Under the pieces are notes generated by a model that did no database searches, was not told the DNA's origin, and saw only the letters and a program-made list of their open reading frames with translations. From NCBI RefSeq assembly GCF_013213975.1, contig NZ_JABSST010000023.1:1-39171 (forward strand): a DNA stretch of 39,171 nucleotides. Direction: 5' to 3'. The DNA is from Winogradskyella sp. Lineage in GTDB: Bacteria; Bacteroidota; Bacteroidia; Flavobacteriales; Flavobacteriaceae. Positions 16,936-25,031 of this stretch are shown here, piece by piece. Each line of letters opens with the position of its first letter. Position 1 is the first letter of the stretch. A program made the position numbers and the translations under genes.

Positions 16936-16965
16936 CAAATATAAAATGTTTAATTAATAAAACAA
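16936..16965 (-). promoter_or_regulatory. Promoter of tRNA-Lys (and perhaps tRNA-Leu)
   Basis: On the minus strand TTG (plus CAA 16963-16965), 19 bases, then TATATTTG (plus 16936-16943) give an exact Bacteroidota promoter. The following GCACCC matches the bases after the rRNA P2 promoter at 38885. Confidence 0.8.
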
Positions 16966-17039
16966 TACTTTTTTTGCTTAAATTTTTGTTTTTTTGTACT
17001 TAATGCTTCTACTGAATTCATAATCAAAATATAAGCGTA

Positions 17040-17561
17040 ATGAGAGTTGTTTTTATGGGATACATGGGGTCTGGAAAATCCACAATTGGAAAAAAGCTCG
17101 CTCGTGTTTTGAAATACGAATTTATTGATTTGGATGAGTATATTTCTGATAAAGAAAGAGCTTCAATTCCAGAAATTTTTGCCAATAGAGGTGAAATCTA
17201 TTTCAGAAAGAAAGAGACAATATATTTAAATGAGATCTTAAGTAGTAAAGAAGACGTAGTTTTAGCTTTAGGTGGCGGTACGCCTTGTTATGCCAGTAAT
17301 CTTAATACAATCAAAGCTAGTGAAGAGACTTCTTCTTTTTATTTAAAGCTTTCAATTCCTTCCTTAGTTAAGCGGTTATTCCTAGAGAAACAAAATCGGC
17401 CACTCATAAGTCATTTAGAAACTACAGATGAATTATCAGAATTTATAGGGAAGCATCTGTTTGAAAGAACGCAGTTTTACAATCAGGCGCAGTACATTTT
17501 AAATGCAGATGACTTAACTCAAAAAGATATTTTAGAAGATATTCTTTTGAAATTAATCTAA
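17040..17561 (+). CDS. aroK: Shikimate kinase
   Basis: The protein has 173 residues, the normal size. The P-loop is GYMGSGKST (7-15); FIDLDEYI carries the Asp pair that binds magnesium and shikimate, GEIYFRKKE the shikimate-binding arginine, LALGGGTPC the glycine-rich loop, and KQNRPLI the lid arginine. It phosphorylates shikimate in the chorismate pathway. Its 3' end overlaps the convergent phosphoribosyltransferase gene by nine bases. Confidence 0.95.
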   Translation: MRVVFMGYMGSGKSTIGKKLARVLKYEFIDLDEYISDKERASIPEIFANRGEIYFRKKETIYLNEILSSKEDVVLALGGGTPCYASNLNTIKASEETSSFYLKLSIPSLVKRLFLEKQNRPLISHLETTDELSEFIGKHLFERTQFYNQAQYILNADDLTQKDILEDILLKLI

Positions 17562-18056
17562 ATAGGCCTCATAGGGTTGTTTAGAAATGTTGACATGAAC
17601 ATGTTCAAATAAAGATGTCGATAATGAAATACCTTTAAAATCTGCCTTAACCGGATATTTTTTGTGATTACGGTTAACTAAGACTGCTGTTTTAAATCGT
17701 TTCAACGGTACATCTAAAAAATGTTTAATGCCATATATTAGAGTACTTCCTGAATTTAAAACATCATCAATCAGCACAAGCGATTTGTTGGTGTAGTCTT
17801 CTTTTTTAATTGATGTTGTAATTGGCTCTGTCGGAGCCTCTTTATTGATATTAACTTTACAAAGGCTAGATTCAATATTAGAAATCTGATCGAGTTGTTG
17901 CTTAATTTTTTTTGCTAAGATGTAACCGTTAGTTTCAATTCCAGCAATCACAATTTCAGTTTCATTAGCATTACTTTCATAAATTTGATATGCAATACGC
18001 CTTATTTTATGTTCAATTTCTTGGTGACTTAAAATTGTATTTTTAGTTAATGCCAT
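17553..18056 (-). CDS. Phosphoribosyltransferase-family protein (PyrR/PRT fold)
   Basis: The protein has 167 residues. The PRPP-binding signature is SLVLIDDVLNSGSTLIYGIKHFL (92-114), and VIAGIETNGYILAKKI (36-51) is the usual upstream loop. The overall pattern resembles PyrR-type or uracil/hypoxanthine phosphoribosyltransferases; the base acted on cannot be read from sequence. It is the last gene of a minus-strand run with the methyltransferase and hslR, 17 bases after the methyltransferase stop, and overlaps the aroK 3' end by nine bases. Confidence 0.85.
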   Translation of the reverse strand: MALTKNTILSHQEIEHKIRRIAYQIYESNANETEIVIAGIETNGYILAKKIKQQLDQISNIESSLCKVNINKEAPTEPITTSIKKEDYTNKSLVLIDDVLNSGSTLIYGIKHFLDVPLKRFKTAVLVNRNHKKYPVKADFKGISLSTSLFEHVHVNISKQPYEAYLD

Positions 18057-18073
18057 TCGGTTAGTTTCAAATA

Positions 18074-18679
18074 TTAATCCTGTACTTCTTTCAACTTCTC
18101 AAAGATAAAAAACAGTTCTTTACCATCACGCGGTTTAATTGAATTAAATGATCGTTCAAGAACCTTTACATTAAACAATAGATCGAATAGGTTTTGATAT
18201 TCATTCCTCGTTCCACCAAAAGGCGGGCCTTGTTGGGTAAGTTCAAAATCAAATAACAAACCAACGAGTTTCCCTTTGAATCCTAGTATTTTATGCATCT
18301 TTTGAGCATATTTTGGTCTTAAGATAGGATTTAAAGCACAGAAGAAAGTCTGTTCTAAGACTAAATCAAAAGTTATATTCAAGTCAAAAAAATTCATGTG
18401 TAGAAGTTGTGCATCAGGAAAATCTGGAACCCTACTTTTGAGGTTTAGTAACGGTGTTTTTGCTATATCAAGGACAAAAATATTTTTAAAACCATTGTTC
18501 CATAAGTATTCAGCTTCATAACCATTACCTGCACCTGGAATTAAAATCTTAACTGATTTATCATTTAATTGATCTATATAAGTTTTAATTGGTGTAGTGG
18601 GATAGCCAATGTTCCAGCCTATACTATTAGTTTGGTAACGAAAGTCCCAGTAATGTTCATTTAATTCATTCTTCTTCAT
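18074..18679 (-). CDS. TPMT-family SAM-dependent methyltransferase
   Basis: The protein has 201 residues from the chosen ATG; an in-frame ATG at 18688 would add three. It opens with YWDFRYQTNSIGWNIGYPT, typical of the thiopurine S-methyltransferase family, then the SAM-binding segment ILIPGAGNGYEAEYLWNNG and VLDIAKTPL, and later QTFFCALNP and QQGPPFGGT, also family landmarks. Bacterial members methylate small thiol, selenium or halide compounds; the substrate here is unknown. The start overlaps the hslR stop by 14 bases, indicating coupling. Confidence 0.88.
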   Translation of the reverse strand: MKKNELNEHYWDFRYQTNSIGWNIGYPTTPIKTYIDQLNDKSVKILIPGAGNGYEAEYLWNNGFKNIFVLDIAKTPLLNLKSRVPDFPDAQLLHMNFFDLNITFDLVLEQTFFCALNPILRPKYAQKMHKILGFKGKLVGLLFDFELTQQGPPFGGTRNEYQNLFDLLFNVKVLERSFNSIKPRDGKELFFIFEKLKEVQD

Positions 18680-19034
18680 AGAAATCATCTATATCGCGTC
18701 GATCTTTCTTAGTTGGTCTACCGGTGCCTTTTTTTCGATAGTAATCCTTACTATATTTTAAAAGCTCTTGTGCCTCAAAGGCTTCTTTTGGTGTTGTGTC
18801 TGTACGATAAATATCAACAAGTTTAGCACCGACTCGATTTGGCGGTAAATCATTTACAGTTAATTTATAGCTAATTTGATTTTTTCTTAGTTCTATTTTA
18901 TCCGTCGCATAAACTTCCCTTGAAGGCTTAACTGCGGTGCCATTCAATTTAATTTGCCCTTTTTTGCATGCTTGTGTTGCCATATTACGGGTTTTATAGT
19001 ACCTAACACACCACAAAAATTTATCAATTCGCAT
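18666..19034 (-). CDS. hslR: S4-domain RNA-binding protein (Hsp15-like)
   Basis: The protein has 122 residues. It begins with the S4 RNA-binding domain (MRIDKFLWCVRYYKTRNMATQACKKG as helices, then QIKLNGTAVKPSREVYATDKIEL) and ends in a basic, acidic-tipped tail (GTGRPTKKDRRDIDDFYEEE). This matches ribosome-associated heat-shock protein 15, which in E. coli recycles stalled 50S subunits carrying nascent chains. It leads a three-gene unit with the methyltransferase and phosphoribosyltransferase. A TACTTTTG element on this strand (plus 19072-19079) may be its -7 sequence. Confidence 0.88.
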   Translation of the reverse strand: MRIDKFLWCVRYYKTRNMATQACKKGQIKLNGTAVKPSREVYATDKIELRKNQISYKLTVNDLPPNRVGAKLVDIYRTDTTPKEAFEAQELLKYSKDYYRKKGTGRPTKKDRRDIDDFYEEE

Positions 19035-19107
19035 ATATTTTTTAACTAAAAACTACGTTAATCTTATTGTGCAAAAGTATTATAAAATTGTATCTTGCAC
19101 CCGTAAA

Positions 19108-19170
19108 ATGAGCAATAATGAACTGAATAGAGCTAGAAGACAATCTCTATTTCTAACGCTGAGAAAATGA
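19108..19170 (+). CDS. Possible 20-codon leader ORF before the FKBP lipoprotein gene
   Basis: ATG at 19108 opens a 20-residue frame (MSNNELNRARRQSLFLTLRK) that ends in TGA at 19168-19170, overlapping the next ATG at 19167 in ATGA. The peptide is basic and polar. The arrangement would couple translation of the FKBP gene to the leader. A degenerate promoter (TTG at 19067, TATCTTGCACCC at 19091) lies just upstream. Short ORFs occur by chance, so this is tentative. Confidence 0.35.
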   Translation: MSNNELNRARRQSLFLTLRK

Positions 19171-20105
19171 AATTAAAATTTCTAAAATTATTACTGTGTG
19201 CCATAGCTTTAATTATGGTCTTTATTTCGTGTGGAGATGATGATGAATCTAATCGAACGATTGTAATTAGAGACAGAGCAGAACAACAAGCCGCTGATAG
19301 AGATTCTATAATGGATTACTTATCAACGCATTATTATAATTCTAGTTTGTTTGAAAGTGGATCTAACCACAGAATTGATGACATAATTATCACAGAGCTC
19401 GCAGAAGGTGAAACGGTTCCTGATGGCAGTACTTTATTACTAGATGCAATTGAAACTAGAACGACCGTATTTGATGATACTGATTATGAGTATTATTTCC
19501 TTAGCTTAAATGAAGGTGGCGGAGATTCACCAAATTTTACAGATAGAGTAAGAGTTCGATACGAAGGATATTTAGAAGTTGATGGTGAAGTCTTTGATGG
19601 TGTAGCTACACCAGAAGATTTCCCTATGCAAGGCATCGGTTTTTCGGGTGGTGTAATAAGAGGATGGCAATTAATTTTACCAGAATTTAGTGTTGCTGAG
19701 AGTTTTTTTAATGGCTCGGATGGTATTACAAATTATAATAATTACGGTCTTGGCATGATGTTTATTCCTTCTGGTTTGGCATACTTTGCTGGCTCTCAAG
19801 GCGGCATACCTTCTTATTCGAACTTAATTTTTAAATTTGAATTATTGCAATATGAAATTGATGATCATGATAATGATGGAATTCCTTCTTACATTGAAGA
19901 TTATAACATGAATTTAGATGTTAATGACGAAGATACCGATGAAGATGAAATTCCTGATTATTTTGACGTAGATGATGATGGTGATGGAATTTTAACAATA
20001 TTTGAGGATATTGATGGTGATGGTGATCCAACAAATGATATTGGTGTAAATGGGATACCTAATTATTTGGATCCCGAAGAGACAGAATCAAATCAAGATT
20101 CTTAA
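19167..20105 (+). CDS. FKBP-type peptidyl-prolyl isomerase lipoprotein with calcium-binding-like tail
   Basis: The protein has 312 residues. The signal ends FISC with lipidated Cys22, followed by GDDDES, an acidic stretch like the surface-export signal of Bacteroidota lipoproteins. Residues about 95-228 match FKBP: VRVRYEGYLEVDGEVFDGV, GVIRGWQLILPEF, MFIPSGLAYF and SNLIFKFELLQY. The C-terminal 80 residues are Asp-rich repeats (DNDGIPSYIED, DEIPDYFDVDDDGDGI, DGDGDPTND) resembling thrombospondin type 3/EF-hand-like calcium loops. It probably assists folding of secreted or surface proteins, like gliding-associated FKBPs, though I would not name it gldI. A terminator follows. Confidence 0.88.
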   Translation: MKLKFLKLLLCAIALIMVFISCGDDDESNRTIVIRDRAEQQAADRDSIMDYLSTHYYNSSLFESGSNHRIDDIIITELAEGETVPDGSTLLLDAIETRTTVFDDTDYEYYFLSLNEGGGDSPNFTDRVRVRYEGYLEVDGEVFDGVATPEDFPMQGIGFSGGVIRGWQLILPEFSVAESFFNGSDGITNYNNYGLGMMFIPSGLAYFAGSQGGIPSYSNLIFKFELLQYEIDDHDNDGIPSYIEDYNMNLDVNDEDTDEDEIPDYFDVDDDGDGILTIFEDIDGDGDPTNDIGVNGIPNYLDPEETESNQDS

Positions 20106-20130
20106 TATAAAATTTAATTGACCACAAAGA

Positions 20131-20153
20131 AGCCGCTATTTAGCGGCTTTTTT
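20131..20153 (+). terminator. Intrinsic terminator after the FKBP gene
   Basis: AGCCGCTA/TAGCGGCT stem (20131-20148) with a short TT loop and a T run to 20153. It lies between convergent genes and could also slow transcription arriving from the minus strand. Confidence 0.85.
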
Positions 20154-20181
20154 ATTTCTGCAAAAATATCTACTTCTATTG

Positions 20182-20781
20182 CTATAGAGCTATTGATAAA
20201 CTTAAAATAAGATGATCTGGTCTTGTATCAATTCTACTGGCCATTCCAGTTCCAAGGTTATTATTAATAAAATTAGCTTCATTATCCTTAAAGCCACGCT
20301 CATATCTTAAATCGATCCCAACCTTATTTAAGTTGAGGCCAATTCCAAAGTTTAAGCCTACAGTGAATTCATCAGCTACATTGCTAATGTTTATACCATC
20401 AAATTCAGTGTCTAGAATATATTGAAGTGATGGTCCACCAAACACGCTTACTGGTCCTAATACTTTTAAACCAACTAATAACGGTGCATCAATTTTCTTG
20501 ATTTTAAAGTCATTACTCTCGTAATCACTTTTTGTGGCTGTATAGACTAATTCTGGTTTAAAGTAAAGTTTATCCCCAATTTTACCAAAAACACCTACAT
20601 GATAACCAATATTACGGTTTGGACTTTTCGCATTATCTCCAATGGACTCAAAATAGTCTCCATTAGCACTATAATTTAGACCTCCTTTGATGCCGAAAGC
20701 ACTGCTATTTTGGGCATTAAGACTAAAGCCAATTAAAGCCAACAAAGCAGCAAATAAGGCCGACTTTTTAAAATTTTTCAT
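20182..20781 (-). CDS. Outer-membrane beta-barrel protein (PorT-like)
   Basis: The protein has 199 residues with a cleavable signal peptide (MKNFKKSALFAALLALIGFSLNAQ). FGIKGGLNYS near the mature start, alternating amphipathic strands (LYFKPELVYT, VGLNFGIGLN, GIDLRYERGF) and the aromatic/hydrophobic C-terminal strand LILSLSIAL are typical of the eight-stranded outer-membrane barrels of the PorT/OmpX-like group in Bacteroidota. Function is not predictable beyond an outer-membrane location. It stands alone between a terminator and the transketolase genes, 54 bases after the latter. Confidence 0.85.
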   Translation of the reverse strand: MKNFKKSALFAALLALIGFSLNAQNSSAFGIKGGLNYSANGDYFESIGDNAKSPNRNIGYHVGVFGKIGDKLYFKPELVYTATKSDYESNDFKIKKIDAPLLVGLKVLGPVSVFGGPSLQYILDTEFDGINISNVADEFTVGLNFGIGLNLNKVGIDLRYERGFKDNEANFINNNLGTGMASRIDTRPDHLILSLSIAL

Positions 20782-20835
20782 AATGTTCGTTTTTAAGATT
20801 AGATGACTAAAATCAAAAACGTTGCCAAAATGAAC

Positions 20836-21789
20836 TTATTTTCTTTTAAGTACTGTTTTTGCAGCTTTCAGGATGGCTTCACTATTTAAACCATACTTTT
20901 CCATAAGCTGTGCAGGAGTGCCAGATTCACCAAATGTGTCTTGCGTTGCAACAAATTCTTGAGGAGTTGGATTGTGCTGTGCCAGAACTCTGGCAACACT
21001 TTCGCCAAGTCCACCTAAGAAGTTATGCTCTTCTGCCGTTACAATACATCCAGTTTTATTCACTGATTCTAAAATAGCTTTATCATCTAGTGGTTTAATG
21101 GTGTGAATGTTTATAACCTCGGCGCTAATGCCACTTTCGTGTAGTGCTTTAGCAGCTTCTAGAGCTTCCCAAACTAGGTGCCCAGTTGCAACAAGAGTTA
21201 CGTCATTTCCATCAATAAGTTTAACCGCTTTACCAATGTTAAAATCGCCATTTTCAGGAGTAAAGTTTGGGACTTTTGGTCTTCCAAAACGTAAGTAAAC
21301 TGGTCCGTGATGCTTCGCAATAGCCAAAGTTGCAGCCTTGGTTTGATTATAATCGCAAGTGTTTATAACCGTCATTCCAGGTAACATTTTCATTAAACCA
21401 ATGTCTTCTAATATTTGGTGTGTTGCACCGTCTTCACCTAAAGTTACACCAGCGTGAGAAGCACAAATTTTCACATTTTTATCTGAGTAAGCAACGCTTT
21501 GTCTTATTTGATCATAAACACGACCGGTCGAAAAATTTGCAAATGTTCCTGTAAATGGAATTTTTCCTCCTATAGTCATACCTGCCGCAATACCAATCAT
21601 GTTTGCTTCTGCAATACCAACTTGAAAAAAGCGTTCAGGATGATTGGCTTTAAACTCATCCATCTTTAGAGATCCTGTAAGATCGGCGCATAGAGCAACG
21701 ACATTTTCATTGGTTTTTCCAAGTTCCGTTAATCCAGCTCCAAAACCAGAGCGCGTATCTTTATTTCCTGTATTCGTATAAGTTTTCAT
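20836..21789 (-). CDS. Transketolase, C-terminal subunit
   Basis: The protein has 317 residues and corresponds to the pyrimidine-binding and C-terminal domains of transketolase: TRSGFGAGLTELG at the start, ERFFQVGIAEANMIGIAAGM with the catalytic Glu that activates thiamine diphosphate, GVTLGEDGATHQILEDIGLM, and VTAEEHNFLGGLGE. It works with the N-terminal subunit encoded 18 bases upstream in the same operon to move two-carbon units in the pentose phosphate pathway. Split transketolase is common in Bacteroidota, archaea and some Firmicutes. Confidence 0.95.
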   Translation of the reverse strand: MKTYTNTGNKDTRSGFGAGLTELGKTNENVVALCADLTGSLKMDEFKANHPERFFQVGIAEANMIGIAAGMTIGGKIPFTGTFANFSTGRVYDQIRQSVAYSDKNVKICASHAGVTLGEDGATHQILEDIGLMKMLPGMTVINTCDYNQTKAATLAIAKHHGPVYLRFGRPKVPNFTPENGDFNIGKAVKLIDGNDVTLVATGHLVWEALEAAKALHESGISAEVINIHTIKPLDDKAILESVNKTGCIVTAEEHNFLGGLGESVARVLAQHNPTPQEFVATQDTFGESGTPAQLMEKYGLNSEAILKAAKTVLKRK

Positions 21790-21807
21790 TAGTTCTGATT
21801 CTTAAAA

Positions 21808-22653
21808 TTAATAGTCCCCTAAAGTTTCTGTATTTTGAGCTAAACCAATTTCCAGTTGCTCGTCGTTAGGTGCTTTACCATGCCACGCATGGGTATGCAT
21901 CATAAAATCAACGCCATTACCCATAACAGTTTTTAATAAAACACAAACAGGTTTTCCTTTTCCGGTTAAGGTTTTGGCTTTTGCCATACCATCAAGAATT
22001 GCTTTAATATTGTTTCCTTCTTCAATTTCGATGACTGTCCATCCGAAAGCTTCAAATTTACCTTTAACACTTCCTAAAGGTAAAACGTCATCAGTTGAAC
22101 CATCAATTTGTTGACCATTCAAATCTATAGTGGCAATAAGGTTATCGATCTTTCTGGCAGAAGCATACATTATAGCCTCCCAATTTTGTCCTTCTTGCAA
22201 TTCTCCATCTCCATGTAGGCTGTAAACCAAATGATTATCGCTATTTAACTTTTTAGCTTCCGCTGCCCCAATGGCAACCGACATACCTTGACCTAAGGAA
22301 CCAGATGCTATTCTAACTCCCGGTAAACCTTCGTGTGTTGTAGGATGTCCTTGTAGACGAGAATCTATAAGTCTAAACGTATTAAGTTCATCAACTGGAA
22401 AAAAGCCAGCCCTTGCAAGCACACTGTAATAAACAGGCGATATATGACCATTAGATAAGAAGAATAAGTCTTCACCAATGCCATCCATACTAAAATCTTT
22501 ATGTGTTTCCATAACCTCATTGTATAGGGAAACAAAGAATTCAGCACAGCCTAAGGAACCTCCTGGGTGACCAGAATTAACCCTGTGTACCATTCTTAAA
22601 ATATCTCTTCGGACCTGTGTAGTTAAATCTTCTAACTCTTGAATATTAGACAT
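21808..22653 (-). CDS. Transketolase, N-terminal subunit
   Basis: The protein has 281 residues and corresponds to the thiamine-diphosphate-binding half. MVHRVNSGHPGGSLGCAEF is the substrate/cofactor signature, GSLGQGMSVAIGAA follows, and YSLHGDGELQEGQNWEA through DLNGQQIDG is the GDG-x(about 25)-N motif that holds magnesium and the cofactor diphosphate. It pairs with the downstream C-terminal subunit. A strong promoter (22679-22709) lies just upstream. Confidence 0.95.
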   Translation of the reverse strand: MSNIQELEDLTTQVRRDILRMVHRVNSGHPGGSLGCAEFFVSLYNEVMETHKDFSMDGIGEDLFFLSNGHISPVYYSVLARAGFFPVDELNTFRLIDSRLQGHPTTHEGLPGVRIASGSLGQGMSVAIGAAEAKKLNSDNHLVYSLHGDGELQEGQNWEAIMYASARKIDNLIATIDLNGQQIDGSTDDVLPLGSVKGKFEAFGWTVIEIEEGNNIKAILDGMAKAKTLTGKGKPVCVLLKTVMGNGVDFMMHTHAWHGKAPNDEQLEIGLAQNTETLGDY

Positions 22654-22678
22654 GTTTTATCAGATAAAATTAATGCTG

Positions 22679-22709
22679 CAAAAATAGTTTTTTATAAAAG
22701 CTTAACAAA
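22679..22709 (-). promoter_or_regulatory. Transketolase operon promoter
   Basis: On the minus strand TTTTG (plus CAAAA from 22706), 19 bases, then TATTTTTG (plus 22679-22686) give a full Bacteroidota promoter. The -7 element is 25 bases from the ATG. Confidence 0.75.
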
Positions 22710-22794
22710 AGGGGAATGTTTACACTTATTAACGATTTTTAGGATTTGCTAACAATTTTAAATTTTATTAAGATGTCAATGTTATAGAGTTATT

Positions 22795-22802
22795 TATATT
22801 TG
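22795..22802 (+). promoter_or_regulatory. -7 element for tgt
   Basis: TATATTTG is a full match and is followed by CC. It lies 18 bases before the ATG at 22821, so the leader should be only about 15 bases. The in-frame TTG at 22800 is inside the element and cannot be the start. Confidence 0.6.
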
Positions 22803-22820
22803 CCTGCATACTCAATTTTG

Positions 22821-23951
22821 ATGAAATTTAAACGTTTAGCAGAAGATATATATACCAAAGCAAGAGCTGGTTTAATAACAACGGATCATGGCACTATAGA
22901 AACACCGATTTTTATGCCTGTTGGAACCGTGGCAACCGTTAAAGGAGTTCATCAAAGAGAACTAAAGAACGATATCAATCCCGATATTATTTTAGGGAAC
23001 ACCTACCACTTGTACTTAAGACCTCAAACTCCAATTCTAGAACAAGCCGGAGGACTGCACAAATTTATGAATTGGGATCGTAATATTCTTACAGATTCGG
23101 GAGGCTATCAAGTCTATTCATTATCGGCCAACAGAAAAATCAAAGAAGAAGGCGTTAAGTTTAGATCGCATATAGATGGTAGTTATCATGTCTTTACACC
23201 AGAGAATGTCATGGAGGTACAGCGTAGTATTGGGGCAGACATCATTATGGCTTTTGATGAATGTACCCCCTATCCATGCGATTATAATTATGCTAAACGA
23301 TCAATGCATATGACGCATCGCTGGTTAGAGCGCTGTCTTACACATTTAAAAAAATTGCCATTTAAATATGGTTATGAACAGACGTTTTTTCCGATAGTTC
23401 AGGGAAGCACGTATAAAGATCTTAGAATACAATCTGCTGAGTACATTGCAAACGCAGGTGCCCAAGGAAATGCCATTGGTGGATTATCGGTTGGTGAACC
23501 TGCTGAAGAAATGTATGCCATGACCGACGTAGTTTGTGATATATTACCAGAAGATAAACCGAGATATCTTATGGGAGTAGGTACACCTATTAATATATTA
23601 GAAAACATTGCTTTAGGTGTGGACATGTTTGATTGCGTGATGCCAACACGTAATGCTCGCAATGGCATGTTGTTTACAGCTCATGGAACCATAAATATTA
23701 AAAACAAAAAGTGGGCTGACGACTTTTCACCAATAGATGAAATGGGAATTACTTTTGTGGACACAGAATATTCAAAAGCATATTTGAAGCATTTATTTAC
23801 TGTAAATGAATTATTAGGAAAGCAAATTGCAACGATTCATAACCTTGGTTTCTACTTATGGTTAGTACGAGAGGCAAGAAAACACATTATTGTTGGTGAC
23901 TTTGGTACTTGGAAAGATAAAATGGTAAAGCAAATGGATAAGCGATTATAA
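22821..23951 (+). CDS. tgt: Queuine/preQ1 tRNA-guanine transglycosylase
   Basis: The protein has 376 residues from the ATG at 22821. It exchanges guanine 34 of Asp, Asn, His and Tyr tRNAs for preQ1. Landmarks are PVGTVATVKG (34-42), ILTDSGGYQVYSL (Asp92 as the base), FDECTPYP (145-152), GGLSVGEP (220-227) and GVDMFDCVMPTRNARNG with the nucleophile Asp (268/271). The C-terminal zinc site is altered: the usual CxCxxC segment reads DEMGITFVDTEYSKAYL with no cysteine, while the His of TIHNL (340) remains. Three bases separate it from the permease gene. Confidence 0.94.
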   Translation: MKFKRLAEDIYTKARAGLITTDHGTIETPIFMPVGTVATVKGVHQRELKNDINPDIILGNTYHLYLRPQTPILEQAGGLHKFMNWDRNILTDSGGYQVYSLSANRKIKEEGVKFRSHIDGSYHVFTPENVMEVQRSIGADIIMAFDECTPYPCDYNYAKRSMHMTHRWLERCLTHLKKLPFKYGYEQTFFPIVQGSTYKDLRIQSAEYIANAGAQGNAIGGLSVGEPAEEMYAMTDVVCDILPEDKPRYLMGVGTPINILENIALGVDMFDCVMPTRNARNGMLFTAHGTINIKNKKWADDFSPIDEMGITFVDTEYSKAYLKHLFTVNELLGKQIATIHNLGFYLWLVREARKHIIVGDFGTWKDKMVKQMDKRL

Positions 23952-23954
23952 ATT

Positions 23955-25031
23955 GTGAAAATCCTAGATTGGTACATATTAAAACGATATTTACTCACAT
24001 TTTTAATGATGTTACTCTTGTTTATTCCAATCGGAATAACAGTTGACCTTGCAGAAAAAGTAGGTAAAATTCTTGAAAATAAAGCTCCATTTGCTGAAGT
24101 AACGGCCTATTATGTTGATTTTACGGTATACTTTGCAAACTTATTATTTCCATTGTTCTTATTTTTGTCAGTTATTTGGTTTACGTCGAAGTTGGCAAAT
24201 AATACAGAGATTGTAGCTTTTTTAAGTTCTGGCGTTTCATTTTCCCGATTTTTAAGACCTTATTTAATAGGCGCAACCCTTGTAGCAGGTCTGGCCTTAG
24301 TCTTAGGTATGTATCTTGCGCCAATTGCGAGTCAAGGTTTTAATGAATTTAAGTTTAAATACTTAAAGAAGAATAAGAAAGTTCAAAAAACTAGAGATGT
24401 TTATCAACAAATTAATGATAATGACTACATCTATGTAAGTAGTTTTGTGCCGGAAAGAAAGGTCGGAATGAATTTTACTTATGAGCACTTTGAGGGTAAC
24501 GAACTTAAGTATAAAGTCTTTGCAGATAATATTAGGTACATAGAAGAAGATAGTACTTACAGATTGACGGGCTATTTAAAGCGTACTTTTGAAAACGGTA
24601 TCGAGACAGTCGAAAAGGTCAGACGAAAAACCATCAAATTTTCGTTTGAGTTAGAAGATTTAACTCCAGTTGAATACGCGGCCGAAACTAAGTCTTATGG
24701 CGAATTGTTGAGATTTATTGCTGCCGAAAAGCGGCGTGGCTCCCCGAATATTGGTCGTTATGAGGTAGTTAAACTTAAAAAATGGAGTTTGCCAGTTTCC
24801 ATATTTATTTTAACAATTATTGCTGTTGCCGTTTCTTCTGTCAAGCGCAGAGGAGGAATGGGAATTAATTTGGCTTTTGGAATTGCTATCGCTATGATTT
24901 ATGTCTTTTTCGATAAAATCTTTGGAGTGATGGCAGAGCAGTCTAATTTTCCTGCGGTAATAGCAGTATGGTTTCCTAATTTTATATTTGGTATTTTAGC
25001 GGTATACCTTTTACAAAATGCCAAACGTTAA
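23955..25031 (+). CDS. LptF/LptG-family permease (YjgP/YjgQ)
   Basis: The protein has 358 residues, starts at GTG, and has six membrane segments: three at the N-terminus (about 10-35, 55-80, 100-120) and three at the C-terminus, around a periplasmic jellyroll-like domain (about 140-260: DYIYVSSFVPERKVGMNFTYEHFEGNELKYKVFADNIRY). This is the lipopolysaccharide-export permease that extracts LPS from the inner membrane with LptB. F and G forms cannot be told apart by eye. It follows tgt by three bases and overlaps the EamA gene by 14 bases. Confidence 0.92.
   Translation: MKILDWYILKRYLLTFLMMLLLFIPIGITVDLAEKVGKILENKAPFAEVTAYYVDFTVYFANLLFPLFLFLSVIWFTSKLANNTEIVAFLSSGVSFSRFLRPYLIGATLVAGLALVLGMYLAPIASQGFNEFKFKYLKKNKKVQKTRDVYQQINDNDYIYVSSFVPERKVGMNFTYEHFEGNELKYKVFADNIRYIEEDSTYRLTGYLKRTFENGIETVEKVRRKTIKFSFELEDLTPVEYAAETKSYGELLRFIAAEKRRGSPNIGRYEVVKLKKWSLPVSIFILTIIAVAVSSVKRRGGMGINLAFGIAIAMIYVFFDKIFGVMAEQSNFPAVIAVWFPNFIFGILAVYLLQNAKR

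Noticed and set aside
16696-16944. ORFs on both strands over the two tRNA genes
   Set aside because: They translate tRNA-Leu and tRNA-Lys sequence and the promoter; the tRNA structures explain the region.
22800-22820. Start of tgt at TTG 22800
   Set aside because: The codon is part of the TATATTTG promoter element, and the family begins at the ATG 22821.
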